Source: Clostridium pasteurianum BC1
GTDB lineage: Bacteria > Bacillota > Clostridia > Clostridiales > Clostridiaceae
Length of the DNA stretch: 64,000 bases
Direction of reading: 5' to 3'
Assembly: GCF_000389635.1 (NCBI RefSeq)
Contig: NC_021182.1
Location: forward strand, 682,001 to 746,000
A program made the translations under genes and the position numbers. The notes beneath the pieces were generated by a model. The model saw nothing but the letters and a program-made list of their open reading frames with translations, ran no database searches and was not told the DNA's origin. This document shows positions 25,752 through 35,530 of this stretch, in pieces. The first letter of the stretch is position 1; each line of letters starts with the position of its first letter.

Positions 25752-25850
25752 TTATCCTAAGAGACTAGTCGCTGTGATATATCATCTTTTATTAGAGTAG
25801 GAGATAAGCGTGATATGTCCATGGACAATTCATCTAAATAATAAGATTAT
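25752..25850 (+). repeat. Structured intergenic repeat, copy R5, inside the importer operon
   Basis: TTATCCTAAGAGACTAG opens it and ATGTCCATGGACAATTCAT closes the first domain; AAATAATAAGATTATTT forms the second hairpin. It fills the gap between the binding protein and first permease genes, 30 bases before the permease start, a usual place for stem-loops that set different expression levels. Confidence 0.75.
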
Positions 25851-25880
25851 TTATCAGTTATGATAGAAGGAGGAGTAAAA

Positions 25881-26798
25881 ATGAAAGCTGTGGGTAAAGC
25901 TTCAGATAAAAAACAGACTTCAAGAAAGTTCCAGGATCATACCTGGGCTTATATTATGATAGCACCTACAATAATAGGACTTATTATTTTAAATATATGG
26001 CCTCTTATTCAGACCGTTATATTAAGTTTCAATACAGTAGATGGTTTTAATCAGATGCAGTGGTCTGGATTAACCAATTTTAAGAAATTATTTGATGACC
26101 CCGAAGTATGGCAGGCAACCTGGAATACTCTTAAATATACTATAATTTCTGTTCCCATTGGTGTTATTCTTTCACTGGTTGTTGCTGTACTTTTAAATGC
26201 AAATATTAAAGGGAAAACTATATATCGTGTAATTTATTTCTTACCAGTAGTTTCAGCTCCAGCTGCCATAGCTATGGTTTGGAAATGGCTTTATAATTCA
26301 GATTATGGTCTATTCAATTATATATTATCCTTGGTAGGTATACATGGTCCAAAATGGCTTTCTGATCCTAAAATAGCTCTTTTATCTATAATTGTGGTTG
26401 GAATATGGAGTGTTCTAGGATATAACATGATAATTCTTCTTGCTGGGTTACAGGAAATACCTAAGACTTTTTATGAAGCGGCTGAAATAGATGGTGCAGG
26501 TCCAATCAGAAGATTCTTCGCTATTACATTTCCACTGGTATCGCCAACTATGTTCTTTGTGGTTATTACATCTATAATTGGAGGACTTCAGATATTCGAT
26601 TTAATATTCATGATGATTGACAGGACAAATGGGGCATTACAATCTACAGAATCTTTGGTATATCTCTTCTATAAATATTCTTTTGTTATGAATGATAAAG
26701 GATATGGTTCAGCTATAGTGACGCTATTATTGGTAATAATATTGGCAATAACTGTAGTACAACTTAAATTACAGAAAAAATGGGTTCACTATGATTAA
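25881..26798 (+). CDS. Sugar ABC transporter permease, MalF type
   Basis: A 305-residue membrane protein with about six transmembrane helices. The EAA loop EAAEIDGAGPIRRFFAITFP is near residue 200 and contacts the shared ATPase. Start ATG 25881 follows GAAGGAGGAG; the ATG at 25860 lies upstream of that site and is rejected. It is followed after 19 bases by the MalG-type partner. Confidence 0.9.
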   Translation: MKAVGKASDKKQTSRKFQDHTWAYIMIAPTIIGLIILNIWPLIQTVILSFNTVDGFNQMQWSGLTNFKKLFDDPEVWQATWNTLKYTIISVPIGVILSLVVAVLLNANIKGKTIYRVIYFLPVVSAPAAIAMVWKWLYNSDYGLFNYILSLVGIHGPKWLSDPKIALLSIIVVGIWSVLGYNMIILLAGLQEIPKTFYEAAEIDGAGPIRRFFAITFPLVSPTMFFVVITSIIGGLQIFDLIFMMIDRTNGALQSTESLVYLFYKYSFVMNDKGYGSAIVTLLLVIILAITVVQLKLQKKWVHYD

Positions 26799-26817
26799 CC
26801 TTATGGAGGTGTAAGTT

Positions 26818-27645
26818 ATGGAAAATGATAATAAAAAGTCAAATATTATTGTTCATGTTATATTGATAATAGGTGCTTTTGCAATGGTGCTTCCATTTTT
26901 GTGGATGATAATAACTTCATTGAAAACTCTTACGGAATCAACACAGATTCCACCTACACATATTCCTAAAATTTTTAAATTAGGTAACTATAGCGATGTT
27001 TGGAATCAGTTGCCCTTTGCAGCTTTTTATGCAAATACGTTTCTAATGATACTTTTTAGAATAATATTCTCAGTTTTCTTCAGTGCTATGGCAGCTTATG
27101 CTTTTGCAAGAATAGAATTTCCAGGAAAAAATATTTTCTTTATGATAATACTTATACAGATGATGATTCCAGGCCAAATATTTATTATTCCACAGTATCT
27201 CATAGTTTCAAAACTTGGATTGCTGAATTCTGTAGGGGCTTTAGCTGTACCTGGAGTTGTAAGTGCCTTTGGTACATTCCTGTTAAGACAGTTCTTCATA
27301 GGAATACCTGTGGAACTGGAAGAAGCAGCAATATTAGACGGATGTAACAGATGGCAAATATTTTGGAAGATAATGCTTCCATTAACCAAATCAGGATTAG
27401 TTGCAATTGGAATATTTACTGCATTATTTGCATGGAAGGACTTAATGTGGCCTTTAATTGTAAATACATCTATAGAAAAAATGCCTTTGGCATCAGGACT
27501 TGCATCACTTCAAGGGCAGTATGCTACAAACTTCCCTCAGCTTATGGCAGGTTCAATGATAGCTATATGGCCAATGCTTATATTATTTATAATATTCCAG
27601 AAACAATTCATTCAGGGAATAGCAAGTACTGGTTCAAAGAATTAA
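26818..27645 (+). CDS. Sugar ABC transporter permease, MalG type
   Basis: A 275-residue permease with about six transmembrane helices and the loop LEEAAILDGCNRWQIFWKI near residue 165. ATGGAGGTG precedes ATG 26818. It ends the operon, and no ATPase gene follows. The importer must borrow an ATPase, with the UgpC/MsmK-type protein at 9516 the only candidate in this window. Confidence 0.9.
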   Translation: MENDNKKSNIIVHVILIIGAFAMVLPFLWMIITSLKTLTESTQIPPTHIPKIFKLGNYSDVWNQLPFAAFYANTFLMILFRIIFSVFFSAMAAYAFARIEFPGKNIFFMIILIQMMIPGQIFIIPQYLIVSKLGLLNSVGALAVPGVVSAFGTFLLRQFFIGIPVELEEAAILDGCNRWQIFWKIMLPLTKSGLVAIGIFTALFAWKDLMWPLIVNTSIEKMPLASGLASLQGQYATNFPQLMAGSMIAIWPMLILFIIFQKQFIQGIASTGSKN

Positions 27646-27685
27646 TATTGGTAATCTAAAATTAATATAAATGAAAACTCGAACT

Positions 27686-27708
27686 ACCCTTATTAAGTAG
27701 ATTCATTA
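27686..27708 (+). repeat. Possible orphan tail of the structured repeat family
   Basis: TTATTAAGTAGATTCATTAA resembles the family tail CTAAGTAAGATTCATTGA. The first domain is absent. Confidence 0.4.
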
Positions 27709-27717
27709 ATTATGAAT

Positions 27718-27768
27718 AAAAAATTAGTCTCAGCATATATAAGTTTAAATGCTGAGACTAATTTTTTA
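27718..27768. terminator. Bidirectional terminator after the importer operon
   Basis: AAATTAGTCTCAGCAT (27721-27736) pairs perfectly with 27749-27764. T-runs flank it on both strands, serving the importer and the convergent AraC gene. Confidence 0.92.
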
Positions 27769-27813
27769 TAAGAGTGATTTTGCTTTATAAATATAAGTAT
27801 ATTACCTTATATG

Positions 27814-28563
27814 TTACAACCCATTCTTTGACCTGTATTCTTTGGGAGTCAATGAAGTTTGTTTTTTAAATACGCTGCAAAAATAGGAAGTATTGCTAAA
27901 ACCTAAGATTTTAGATATGTCATATATTTTATTATTTGTATCTAAAAGAAGTTCTTTTGCCTTTGATATTTTTAATTCAGTAATATAGTCAGAAATATTT
28001 TGTCCAAATTTTTGTTTAAAAACATAGCTTATATAATTGGGAGTATAATTAAATTTATCTGCAATGCTATTTATACTTAAATTATTTAAATAATCTTTTT
28101 CGATAAATTTTATGATTCTTTCAGCAATTATAGAATATTTATTATTAGAGTTATTTAAAAGATATTGATTAATATAAATAAGTAAATTTTCTATTAAATT
28201 AGAGACATCTTCTGGTGTTTCCAAATTAAATAAAGACTCACATAATAATTCATGGTTATATGAGAAAATATTTAAATTTTGATTCTTCTCTTTTAGTAAA
28301 AATATTATACACATAATTATGGAAAAACATAAATTTCTTATATGCATCTTATCTGAAATAAAGATATCATCTTTAAATAGACTGTTAACGTATTCTTTTA
28401 TATTCGAAGTATCACTAGAGTTAAGTAGTATGTTTATACTATTTTGCATTTCATTTAAATCAATTATTTTTATATTTGGGTCATGAAAGCTATCAATTAT
28501 ATTCTTGGTTTTTTGTATATCTAATTGAGAATTGCCTATAATTAATAAATTGAGCACTATCAT
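27814..28563 (-). CDS. AraC-family regulator, YesN-like without a full receiver domain
   Basis: A 249-residue protein with a C-terminal AraC double helix-turn-helix from about residue 150 (LSINSIADKFNYTPNYISYVF and ISKILGFSNTSYFCSVFKK). The first 140 residues look like the helical linker found behind the receiver in YesN-type response regulators, with Leu, Ile and Asn-rich helices. A complete receiver with a phosphoacceptor is not seen, so it may have lost it. It lies between the importer and the truncated lacZ; two TTTTAGTAAAA-type palindromes lie upstream. Confidence 0.82.
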   Translation of the reverse strand: MIVLNLLIIGNSQLDIQKTKNIIDSFHDPNIKIIDLNEMQNSINILLNSSDTSNIKEYVNSLFKDDIFISDKMHIRNLCFSIIMCIIFLLKEKNQNLNIFSYNHELLCESLFNLETPEDVSNLIENLLIYINQYLLNNSNNKYSIIAERIIKFIEKDYLNNLSINSIADKFNYTPNYISYVFKQKFGQNISDYITELKISKAKELLLDTNNKIYDISKILGFSNTSYFCSVFKKQTSLTPKEYRSKNGL

Positions 28564-28591
28564 ATCACCCCTACAAAATAAAAAAATTATT

Positions 28592-28676
28592 TGTAAAACG
28601 ATTACATAAATTAATTATATAATAAGCTAATTTTACTAAAATATCAAGCTATTATTATAAGGTTTTAGTAAAATAA
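28592..28676. promoter_or_regulatory. Operator-like palindromes upstream of the AraC gene
   Basis: TGTAAAACGATTACA (28592-28606) is a palindrome loosely like a cre site. TTTTACTAAAAT (28631) and TTTTAGTAAAAT (28663) are symmetrical sites 32 bases apart. A similar motif recurs before the truncated lacZ (29021-29036) and galK. Confidence 0.5.
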
Positions 28677-29084
28677 ACTTCTAAAACTTAACATAACAGA
28701 TTTTATTATTGAGCAAATTTATATAAATTATTATTAAGTAAATTTTTATGAAAATAAAATTATGTGAATAAGATAGGGGCTTGTGGTATTTGCAATAAAT
28801 TATCTGTACCTAATAAATATAGTCTTATATTAAACTGAAATTCATAATTTATACTAATACAAAAAATTTTCAACAGAATAATGTGGGTTTAAGATAATAT
28901 TAGATTCAATATTTATTTATATTTAGTGTGTAAATTCTATGTTATGAATTGCCAGATATTAAATATTAAAGTTGACTTTTTTAATAAAAATGTAGTAAAA
29001 TTGTAGTAAAGAAATAATTATTTTTTACTAAAGTAAAGGATTACATATAATTTTTAGAATTCATCAACAACACTTGTGGTAATT

Positions 29085-29207
29085 TTATCTGATCACTATC
29101 CAAGGTAATATTCTAGTTTCTAAAAAGAGGGATAATAGCTGCATATACTTGGATAATTCATCTAAACTTAGTGAGAATACAAGCTTTCACTGAATAACAT
29201 TTGTTGA
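29085..29207 (+). repeat. Structured intergenic repeat, copy R6
   Basis: A divergent copy: TTATCTGATCACTATCCAAG, ACTTGGATAATTCATCTAAA and a second hairpin CTTAGTGAGAA with TTTCACTGA. It ends 35 bases before the start codon of the truncated lacZ. Confidence 0.75.
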
Positions 29208-29241
29208 TAATAGAATCTTTAATTTTTAGGGGGAAAAATTT

Positions 29242-29895
29242 ATGAGATGTAAAGTCCCAAGCATAAATTGGCTTTCAGATACATCCGCTTATGAAGTCAA
29301 TAGAATTAAAGCCAATTCAGATCATAAATATTACTTGACACAGCAGGAAGAAGAAAAGGGAAAGATGATATTAAGACAAAATTTAAATGGAAGCTGGAAA
29401 TTTAGTTTTGCCTCAAATCCAAAATCTAGAGTTAAAGATTTTTATAAGTTGGATTTTGATTGCAGCTGTTGGAAGAAAATAGATGTACCTGGACATATTC
29501 AACTTCAAGGTTATGATAAAGCACAATATATAAATACCATATATCCCTGGGATGGACATAGTGCTTTAAACCCTCCAATGATATCAGAAGAATATAACCC
29601 TGTAGGAAGCTATGTAAAATATTTTTCTGTAAAGGACAATATTAAAGGAGATCCTCTATATATTTCTTTTCAAGGAATAGAAAACGCTTTCTATGTTTGG
29701 CTCAATGGAGAATTTATAGGATATAGTGAGGACAGCTTTACTCCTGCAGAGTTTGAATTGACGGACTATGTGAAAGAAGGAGAAAATAAGCTTGCTGTTC
29801 AGGTATATAAAAGATCTACAGGAAGCTGGCTGGAAGATCAAAACTTTTGGAGTTTTTCAGGAATGTTTAGAGACGGATATAAATATTTTGGATAG
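29242..29895 (+). pseudogene. lacZ: N-terminal fragment of beta-galactosidase (GH2)
   Basis: A 217-residue frame covers only the jelly-roll sugar-binding domain of GH2 beta-galactosidase (about 1000 residues when complete). Seen are NLNGSWKFSFA, VPGHIQLQGYDKAQYIN, TIYPWDG and the end motif WLEDQNFWSFSGMFRD. The frame stops a few codons later, so the catalytic domain is missing. AGGGGGAA precedes ATG 29242 and the gene has an intact leader, so the truncation happened at its 3' side. The strain cannot cleave lactose with this protein. Confidence 0.88.
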
Positions 29896-29974
29896 AGTAT
29901 AATTTATTAGAAAAATTAAATAAAAAATTAAAGAAATTTCAAAGACAATGTTCAAAGAAATATGAAATGAATAA

Positions 29975-30080
29975 AAAAAGGAGGAAGTTACCAAAAGGTT
30001 AAGGGCATTGCAAAACTCGAAAAAAGATTTAAAGCTTTCAGATCATACTTATAAAGAGTTTTTATAGACTTTTGGTAACG
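29975..30080 (+). other. Inverted repeat GTTACCAAAAG / CTTTTGGTAAC upstream of galT
   Basis: Eleven-base arms near 29986 and 30068 flank about 70 bases. The left arm follows an AAAGGAGGAAG ribosome-like site that has no start codon. This may be the scar of a deleted gene between lacZ and galT. Confidence 0.45.
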
Positions 30081-30089
30081 GAAATATTA

Positions 30090-31580
30090 ATGGATATATA
30101 TGAAATTATTCAGAGCTTAATCAATAAAGAAATAGACCTTCAGCTTATTGAAAAAGAGGATGAAATATATGTAAGAAACAGAGTCATTGATCTTTTGGGA
30201 ATAAATGATTTTGTCTTAAAGGAACCCATAAAGGCTGAAGACTACTCTGTACCAGACCTTCTTGAGAAACTTATAGAATACGCTTGTGAGCAAAAAATTA
30301 TTGAAGAATTATTCTATGGAAGGGAAATTTTATCAAGCAAAATAATGGACTGTTTTATGTCTAAACCTTCTACAATTAATAAAATTTTTTATGAAAAGTT
30401 TGAAACTGATCCGGAAGCTGCCACAAACTATTTTTATGAATTGAGTAAAAACAATAACTATATCCAGACAAAGCAAATTGCCAAGAATATAAATTATAAG
30501 GCTCCAACAGAATACGGAGATCTGGATATAACTATAAATCTATCTAAGCCGGAAAAAAATCCTAAGGATATTGCCAGAGAAAAACTGGTTAAGAGTACAA
30601 ACTATCCTAAATGTTTACTGTGCATTGAAAATGAAGGATATGCAGGTAAGGCAGGACATCCTGCAAGAAGTAATCATCGTATAATTCGTATGAATCTTAT
30701 GGATGAAGAGTGGAACTTTCAATACTCACCTTATGCATACTATAATGAACACTGTATTGTACTGGCAAGTGAACACAGGGACATGAAAGTTGATAAAAAT
30801 ACTTTCTCAAGACTGCTTCAATTTGTAGAAAAATTTCCACACTATTTTGTAGGTTCCAATGCGGATTTGCCTATCGTGGGAGGATCAATTTTATCCCATG
30901 ATCATTATCAGGGTGGAAGATATGAATTCGCCATGGCAAAGGCAGAAGAGGAATATGAATTTAAATTGGATAAGTTCAAAGATGTAAGCTTTGGTATTGT
31001 TAAATGGCCTATGTCTGTAATTAGAATAAAGGCGGAAGATAAATCTTCCATTATAGAAGCAGCAGATTATATACTAAATTACTGGAGAGAATACAGCGAT
31101 CCCGCAGCAGGTATTTATGCTTATACGGAAAATGCACCTCATAATACAGTAACTCCAATTGCCAGAAAGCGAAAAGATGTATTTGAATTGGATATAGTGC
31201 TTAGAAACAATCGTACAAGCGAAGAACATCCACTGGGTATTTTTCACCCGCATGAGGATGTACAACATATTAAAAAAGAAAATATTGGGCTCATTGAAGT
31301 TATGGGTCTGGCAGTATTGCCGGCAAGACTTAAGACGGAATTAAAGGAAGTTGAGAGATACATTTTGGGTGTAGATAATAATATAGCAGAACCCCACAAG
31401 CCTTGGGCTGATTTACTTAGAGAGAAGTACAAAGGTAAAATAGATAAAGACAATACGGAAGAAATTGTGAGAAAAGAAACGGCTGCTAAGTTTTTGAGAG
31501 TTCTGGAAGATGCAGGAGTATTTAAACGCAATGAAGAGGGAATGAAATACTTTAAGGAATTTATAAGTAGCATTTCATAA
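30090..31580 (+). CDS. galT: UDP-glucose--hexose-1-phosphate uridylyltransferase, type 2
   Basis: A 496-residue GalT of the Firmicutes type 2 family, which exchanges UMP between UDP-glucose and galactose-1-phosphate in the Leloir pathway. Seen are the conserved KCLLCIENEGYAG, RMNLMDEEW and the active-site region GSILSHDHYQGGRYEF. ATG 30090 is preferred over TTG 30072, although the ribosome site is weak (GGAAAT). It lies apart from galK and galE but within the same island, and it has its own terminator. Confidence 0.92.
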   Translation: MDIYEIIQSLINKEIDLQLIEKEDEIYVRNRVIDLLGINDFVLKEPIKAEDYSVPDLLEKLIEYACEQKIIEELFYGREILSSKIMDCFMSKPSTINKIFYEKFETDPEAATNYFYELSKNNNYIQTKQIAKNINYKAPTEYGDLDITINLSKPEKNPKDIAREKLVKSTNYPKCLLCIENEGYAGKAGHPARSNHRIIRMNLMDEEWNFQYSPYAYYNEHCIVLASEHRDMKVDKNTFSRLLQFVEKFPHYFVGSNADLPIVGGSILSHDHYQGGRYEFAMAKAEEEYEFKLDKFKDVSFGIVKWPMSVIRIKAEDKSSIIEAADYILNYWREYSDPAAGIYAYTENAPHNTVTPIARKRKDVFELDIVLRNNRTSEEHPLGIFHPHEDVQHIKKENIGLIEVMGLAVLPARLKTELKEVERYILGVDNNIAEPHKPWADLLREKYKGKIDKDNTEEIVRKETAAKFLRVLEDAGVFKRNEEGMKYFKEFISSIS

Positions 31581-31618
31581 ACAGACTTATAAAGCTGCAA
31601 ATACAAGCAATGGTTTTT

Positions 31619-31640
31619 CTAATAAATCTTACTTAGTGTA
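31619..31640 (-). repeat. Orphan tail of the structured repeat family
   Basis: AATAAATCTTACTTAGTG is the reverse complement of CACTAAGTAAGATT, the tail of the repeat family. No first domain is present. Confidence 0.5.
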
Positions 31641-31697
31641 TATACAATCTTCTATTAAGGTGAGAGGTTATAATTCAGAGACATATTAGTGTTAAAT

Positions 31698-31742
31698 AAA
31701 AATATGAGTAAAATAAAAATTTGTTACTCATATTTTTCTTTT
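31698..31742 (+). terminator. Terminator downstream of galT
   Basis: AAAAATATGAGTA (31698-31710) pairs with TACTCATATTTTT (31725-31737) and continues into T. The following 360 bases are very AT-rich, with no gene seen. Confidence 0.88.
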
Positions 31743-32072
31743 TTGAACAAAATTCACAAAAAAATATATTTTAGTATATAATATATTTTTTTCAGTACTA
31801 TATAGTAAAATGTTACAAAAATAAGTATAAACCTCAAGTAATTATTGAAAAAAGCTGTTTGTATAGTATATATTATTTATAATGAGTATATATAATTTCA
31901 AATAAGTATTTGGGAAAGTCATTTAGTATAATTGAGATTAATATATAGATAAACAACTTCAATAATTAATTTCTATAAAGTAAAAAGTATTGAAAATACT
32001 CAGTTTTATTAATAGTTAAATTAAGTTCTCATATTATTTATCTATAATTGAAAATAAATTTGTTTTGGGTAA

Positions 32073-33098
<1,026 letters not shown>

Positions 33099-33230
33099 TT
33101 ATATATAATTCATATTTAATTAAAAAATTGGATATCTATAATATCCTTATTTATAAGTTTTTCCATAAAATTTACTAGAATCCTCTGGGATTTTTTTAAT
33201 ATTTTGTGCTTTAATTTCATTATGATTTTT

Positions 33231-33292
33231 AATAATAGTCTAAGATACATCCTTATATTTGGTTTACAAGGTTATCTTAGACTATTATTTTA
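33231..33292. terminator. Bidirectional terminator between convergent genes
   Basis: AATAATAGTCTAAGATA (33231-33247) pairs perfectly with 33273-33289, a 17-bp stem with T-rich flanks on both strands. A smaller T-tailed hairpin lies near 33178. Confidence 0.88.
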
Positions 33293-33406
33293 TACTTTTC
33301 TAATGGAAATTTAAGTTTATATTTGTAATGTTGTACATAGCTTTATTTTTTTAAATTAAACATACCAGATTCCATACACAACACAATATTGTGTTGTTGC
33401 TACAAA

Positions 33407-34807
33407 TCAGCTATTTTTTCCCAATGCCACCTCTAAATTTTTTACTATTTCAGTGTGTTTCTTCTCTGTTAATTTAATTTTACATAAGAAGACAACAGCT
33501 GAGATAATCATTAATGCTCCTGGCAAATAAAAAGAATACATTTTAAATGTTGAAATGCCTTTAGCTGTTATATCACTTGCTTGTGCATTTCCAATCATAC
33601 CACATGTTACCGATATGAAACCTACGATACCATTTGATAAAGCACCTGCGATTTTATCTAGCAATGGACGAAGAGATAAAGTTACCGCTTCGTTGCGAAC
33701 TCCATTTTTCCATTGTCCGTATTCTACTGAGTCACTGATTGTCATCAATGCTGATAAGAAAATCAATTGATTTGGAAAATAGAAGAATGCTAAACCAATA
33801 ACAACTAATACTAAATTTGATGATGCTGCGTTAAATAATAAATAGCCAATTAATATTGATAAAATACCAAATATATAGACGTATTTTCTTGAAATAAATT
33901 TAGTGATAATTGGAAAGAGCGGAACAGATATAATACCACAAATTGAAGACACGATACCTACAATTGAGAAAGCTGCAATGTTACCGATTACATATTGGAA
34001 GTAAAGCATTAATACGGCTGTTGTAGCTACATTGCCAATAGCAAACAAGAGGTATGATAATGCCAACCACATTAATTGGTCATTTTTAGCAAGTGCACTA
34101 AAGACATCTTTAACTGAAGTTTTTTCATTTTGTTGACGTAAAATACTATTTTTTTCTTTTGTGCCAAAAGCGGTAATCCAACTTGTAACACCGTAGATTA
34201 ATGCGGCTATTACACCAAAAGCAAACCATCCGCTAGCTGCTTGCCCAGTGTGACCTGTAAACATTAAGGTAAAAAATGAAACGATAGGAATTACCGCTAA
34301 TGTTGTTCCATTTGCTCCCAATGATGAAGCGAAACGAGCAAATGTTGCTATTTTTCCACGTTCTTGTGAATTCTCACTAAGTGCAGGAATCATTGACCAA
34401 AATGCTATATCTTTAAATGAATACGTACAATCTAAAACAATAAACACAATGATAAATAAAATTGTAAATAAAGTCTGGTTACTTGTCGCTAGTCCAAAGA
34501 AATTAGTAAATAGCATTGCCAGGCAAACTGCACTGATTGTCCCGCCAATACAAAGCCATGGACGGAATTTTCCCCATTTAGTTCTAGTGTTGTCGATAAT
34601 ACCACCAATAATTGGATCAAAGACAATTTCCACTAGTCGAATACCTACTACTAATGTAGTAACTAAAGCTATCATTTTAGCCTGAGTCGCCTTTGGAGCT
34701 CCTTCAAACATGGATTTTGTAACGAAAATCATGAAATATGTCGATAATGTCCCATAATAAATGTCATGTCCAAATGCACCTAGTGCATATGAAATTTTTT
34801 GTTTCAT
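33407..34807 (-). CDS. GPH-family galactoside:cation symporter
   Basis: A 466-residue glycoside-pentoside-hexuronide transporter with 12 predicted helices. Family motifs are DPIIGGIIDNTRTKWGKFRP near residue 64 and a conserved YSFKDIAFWSMIPAL near residue 130. It has no C-terminal IIA domain, unlike LacS. Arginine codons are mostly CGT or CGC, whereas neighbouring genes use AGA, which suggests a foreign origin, possibly Lactobacillales-like. It is divergent from galK, with several GalR-like sites between them, so galactose or a galactoside is the likely cargo. Confidence 0.88.
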   Translation of the reverse strand: MKQKISYALGAFGHDIYYGTLSTYFMIFVTKSMFEGAPKATQAKMIALVTTLVVGIRLVEIVFDPIIGGIIDNTRTKWGKFRPWLCIGGTISAVCLAMLFTNFFGLATSNQTLFTILFIIVFIVLDCTYSFKDIAFWSMIPALSENSQERGKIATFARFASSLGANGTTLAVIPIVSFFTLMFTGHTGQAASGWFAFGVIAALIYGVTSWITAFGTKEKNSILRQQNEKTSVKDVFSALAKNDQLMWLALSYLLFAIGNVATTAVLMLYFQYVIGNIAAFSIVGIVSSICGIISVPLFPIITKFISRKYVYIFGILSILIGYLLFNAASSNLVLVVIGLAFFYFPNQLIFLSALMTISDSVEYGQWKNGVRNEAVTLSLRPLLDKIAGALSNGIVGFISVTCGMIGNAQASDITAKGISTFKMYSFYLPGALMIISAVVFLCKIKLTEKKHTEIVKNLEVALGKNS

Positions 34808-34854
34808 TTTTGTTTTCCCCCTTTATATTTTTTCGTTTTTTTGCTGCGAAATTT

Positions 34855-35065
34855 TATGCTTCTGCTAATTCTTTTTGGTTAACTTTACATGTTCCTTCGC
34901 CTAGGAATTCCCTGCTTTAAATATCTTGGAACCAGGAACAAGAGTAAGTCCAGAACCAACTTTCCAGACCATAATACTCATATTGTTGCTGTAAGCTTGA
35001 GCACTCATACCTACAAAATTGGTAGCACTTAAAAATGTTAATTTAATTTTCTTATTGATAGTAAC
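34855..35065 (-). pseudogene. Decayed coding fragment upstream of the GPH permease
   Basis: On the minus strand a frame encodes KLTFLSATNFVGMSAQAYS and then VWKVGSGLTLVPGSK. After a one-base shift near 34910 it continues as FLGEGTCKVNQKELAEA before a stop. No start or complete frame exists. It is probably the C-terminal end of a gene that once preceded the permease. The family is not recognised. Confidence 0.45.
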
Positions 35066-35069
35066 TTGT

Positions 35070-35090
35070 TTAGTAAATGTTTACTAGAAT
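35070..35090. promoter_or_regulatory. Palindrome TTTAGTAAATGTTTACTAGAA
   Basis: The symmetrical AGTAAATGTTTACT core is LacI-family-like. It lies upstream of the GPH permease; a similar TTTAGTAAAGATTTACT occurs near 24059. Confidence 0.5.
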
Positions 35091-35137
35091 AAATTACTAA
35101 AACTAAATTTATTCTATGTAATCTTTTACAAAAATTA

Positions 35138-35220
35138 AGAAAAGGTTTTCTATTGTTTCTAATATTACTTTATCAAATATTTTATAATATTGCAATAGTT
35201 TTCATAAAACGTTTTCTAAA
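35138..35220. promoter_or_regulatory. Two GalR-like operators in the permease-galK gap
   Basis: AGAAAAGGTTTTCT (35138-35151) is a perfect palindrome apart from the central pair. ATAAAACGTTTTCTAA (35204-35219) is a second site. They lie on the permease side of the divergent region. Confidence 0.75.
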
Positions 35221-35320
35221 TAATTTTTATTGATAGAAATCATGCATATATAAATATATATATGTAATTTAACAATTGTGTAGATTAATATTGTCAAGTC
35301 ATGCAATAAAGTAAAAAATA

Positions 35321-35477
35321 TTTTTTAGTAAAAAACATAAATATTTTAGTAAAAAATATTTATGAAAACGTTTCTAAAAACTATTGCAAATATAACTTTT
35401 ATTTGATAATATTATATAGAAAAGAAAAGGTTTTCTAATATTGATAAATCTATAATAATAAATTTTACTAAAATTTT
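35321..35477 (+). promoter_or_regulatory. galK operator region: two GalR-like sites and three TTTTAGTAAAA-type sites
   Basis: GalR-like sites are ATGAAAACGTTTCTAA (35362) and AGAAAAGGTTTTCT (35423-35436). The second palindrome type appears at 35321 (TTTTTTAGTAAAAAA), 35343 (ATTTTAGTAAAAAAT) and 35461 (AATTTTACTAAAATTTT). Two regulators probably act here. Confidence 0.65.
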
Positions 35478-35530
35478 AAGGTGTTATGTTTAAAAATAAG
35501 TATTTTATAAGTTTTTGGGGGGAGTCAATT

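Noticed and set aside
27351-27659. 102-codon plus-strand frame overlapping the MalG-type permease
   Set aside because: It is a +1 frame shadow of a conserved permease with no ribosome site.
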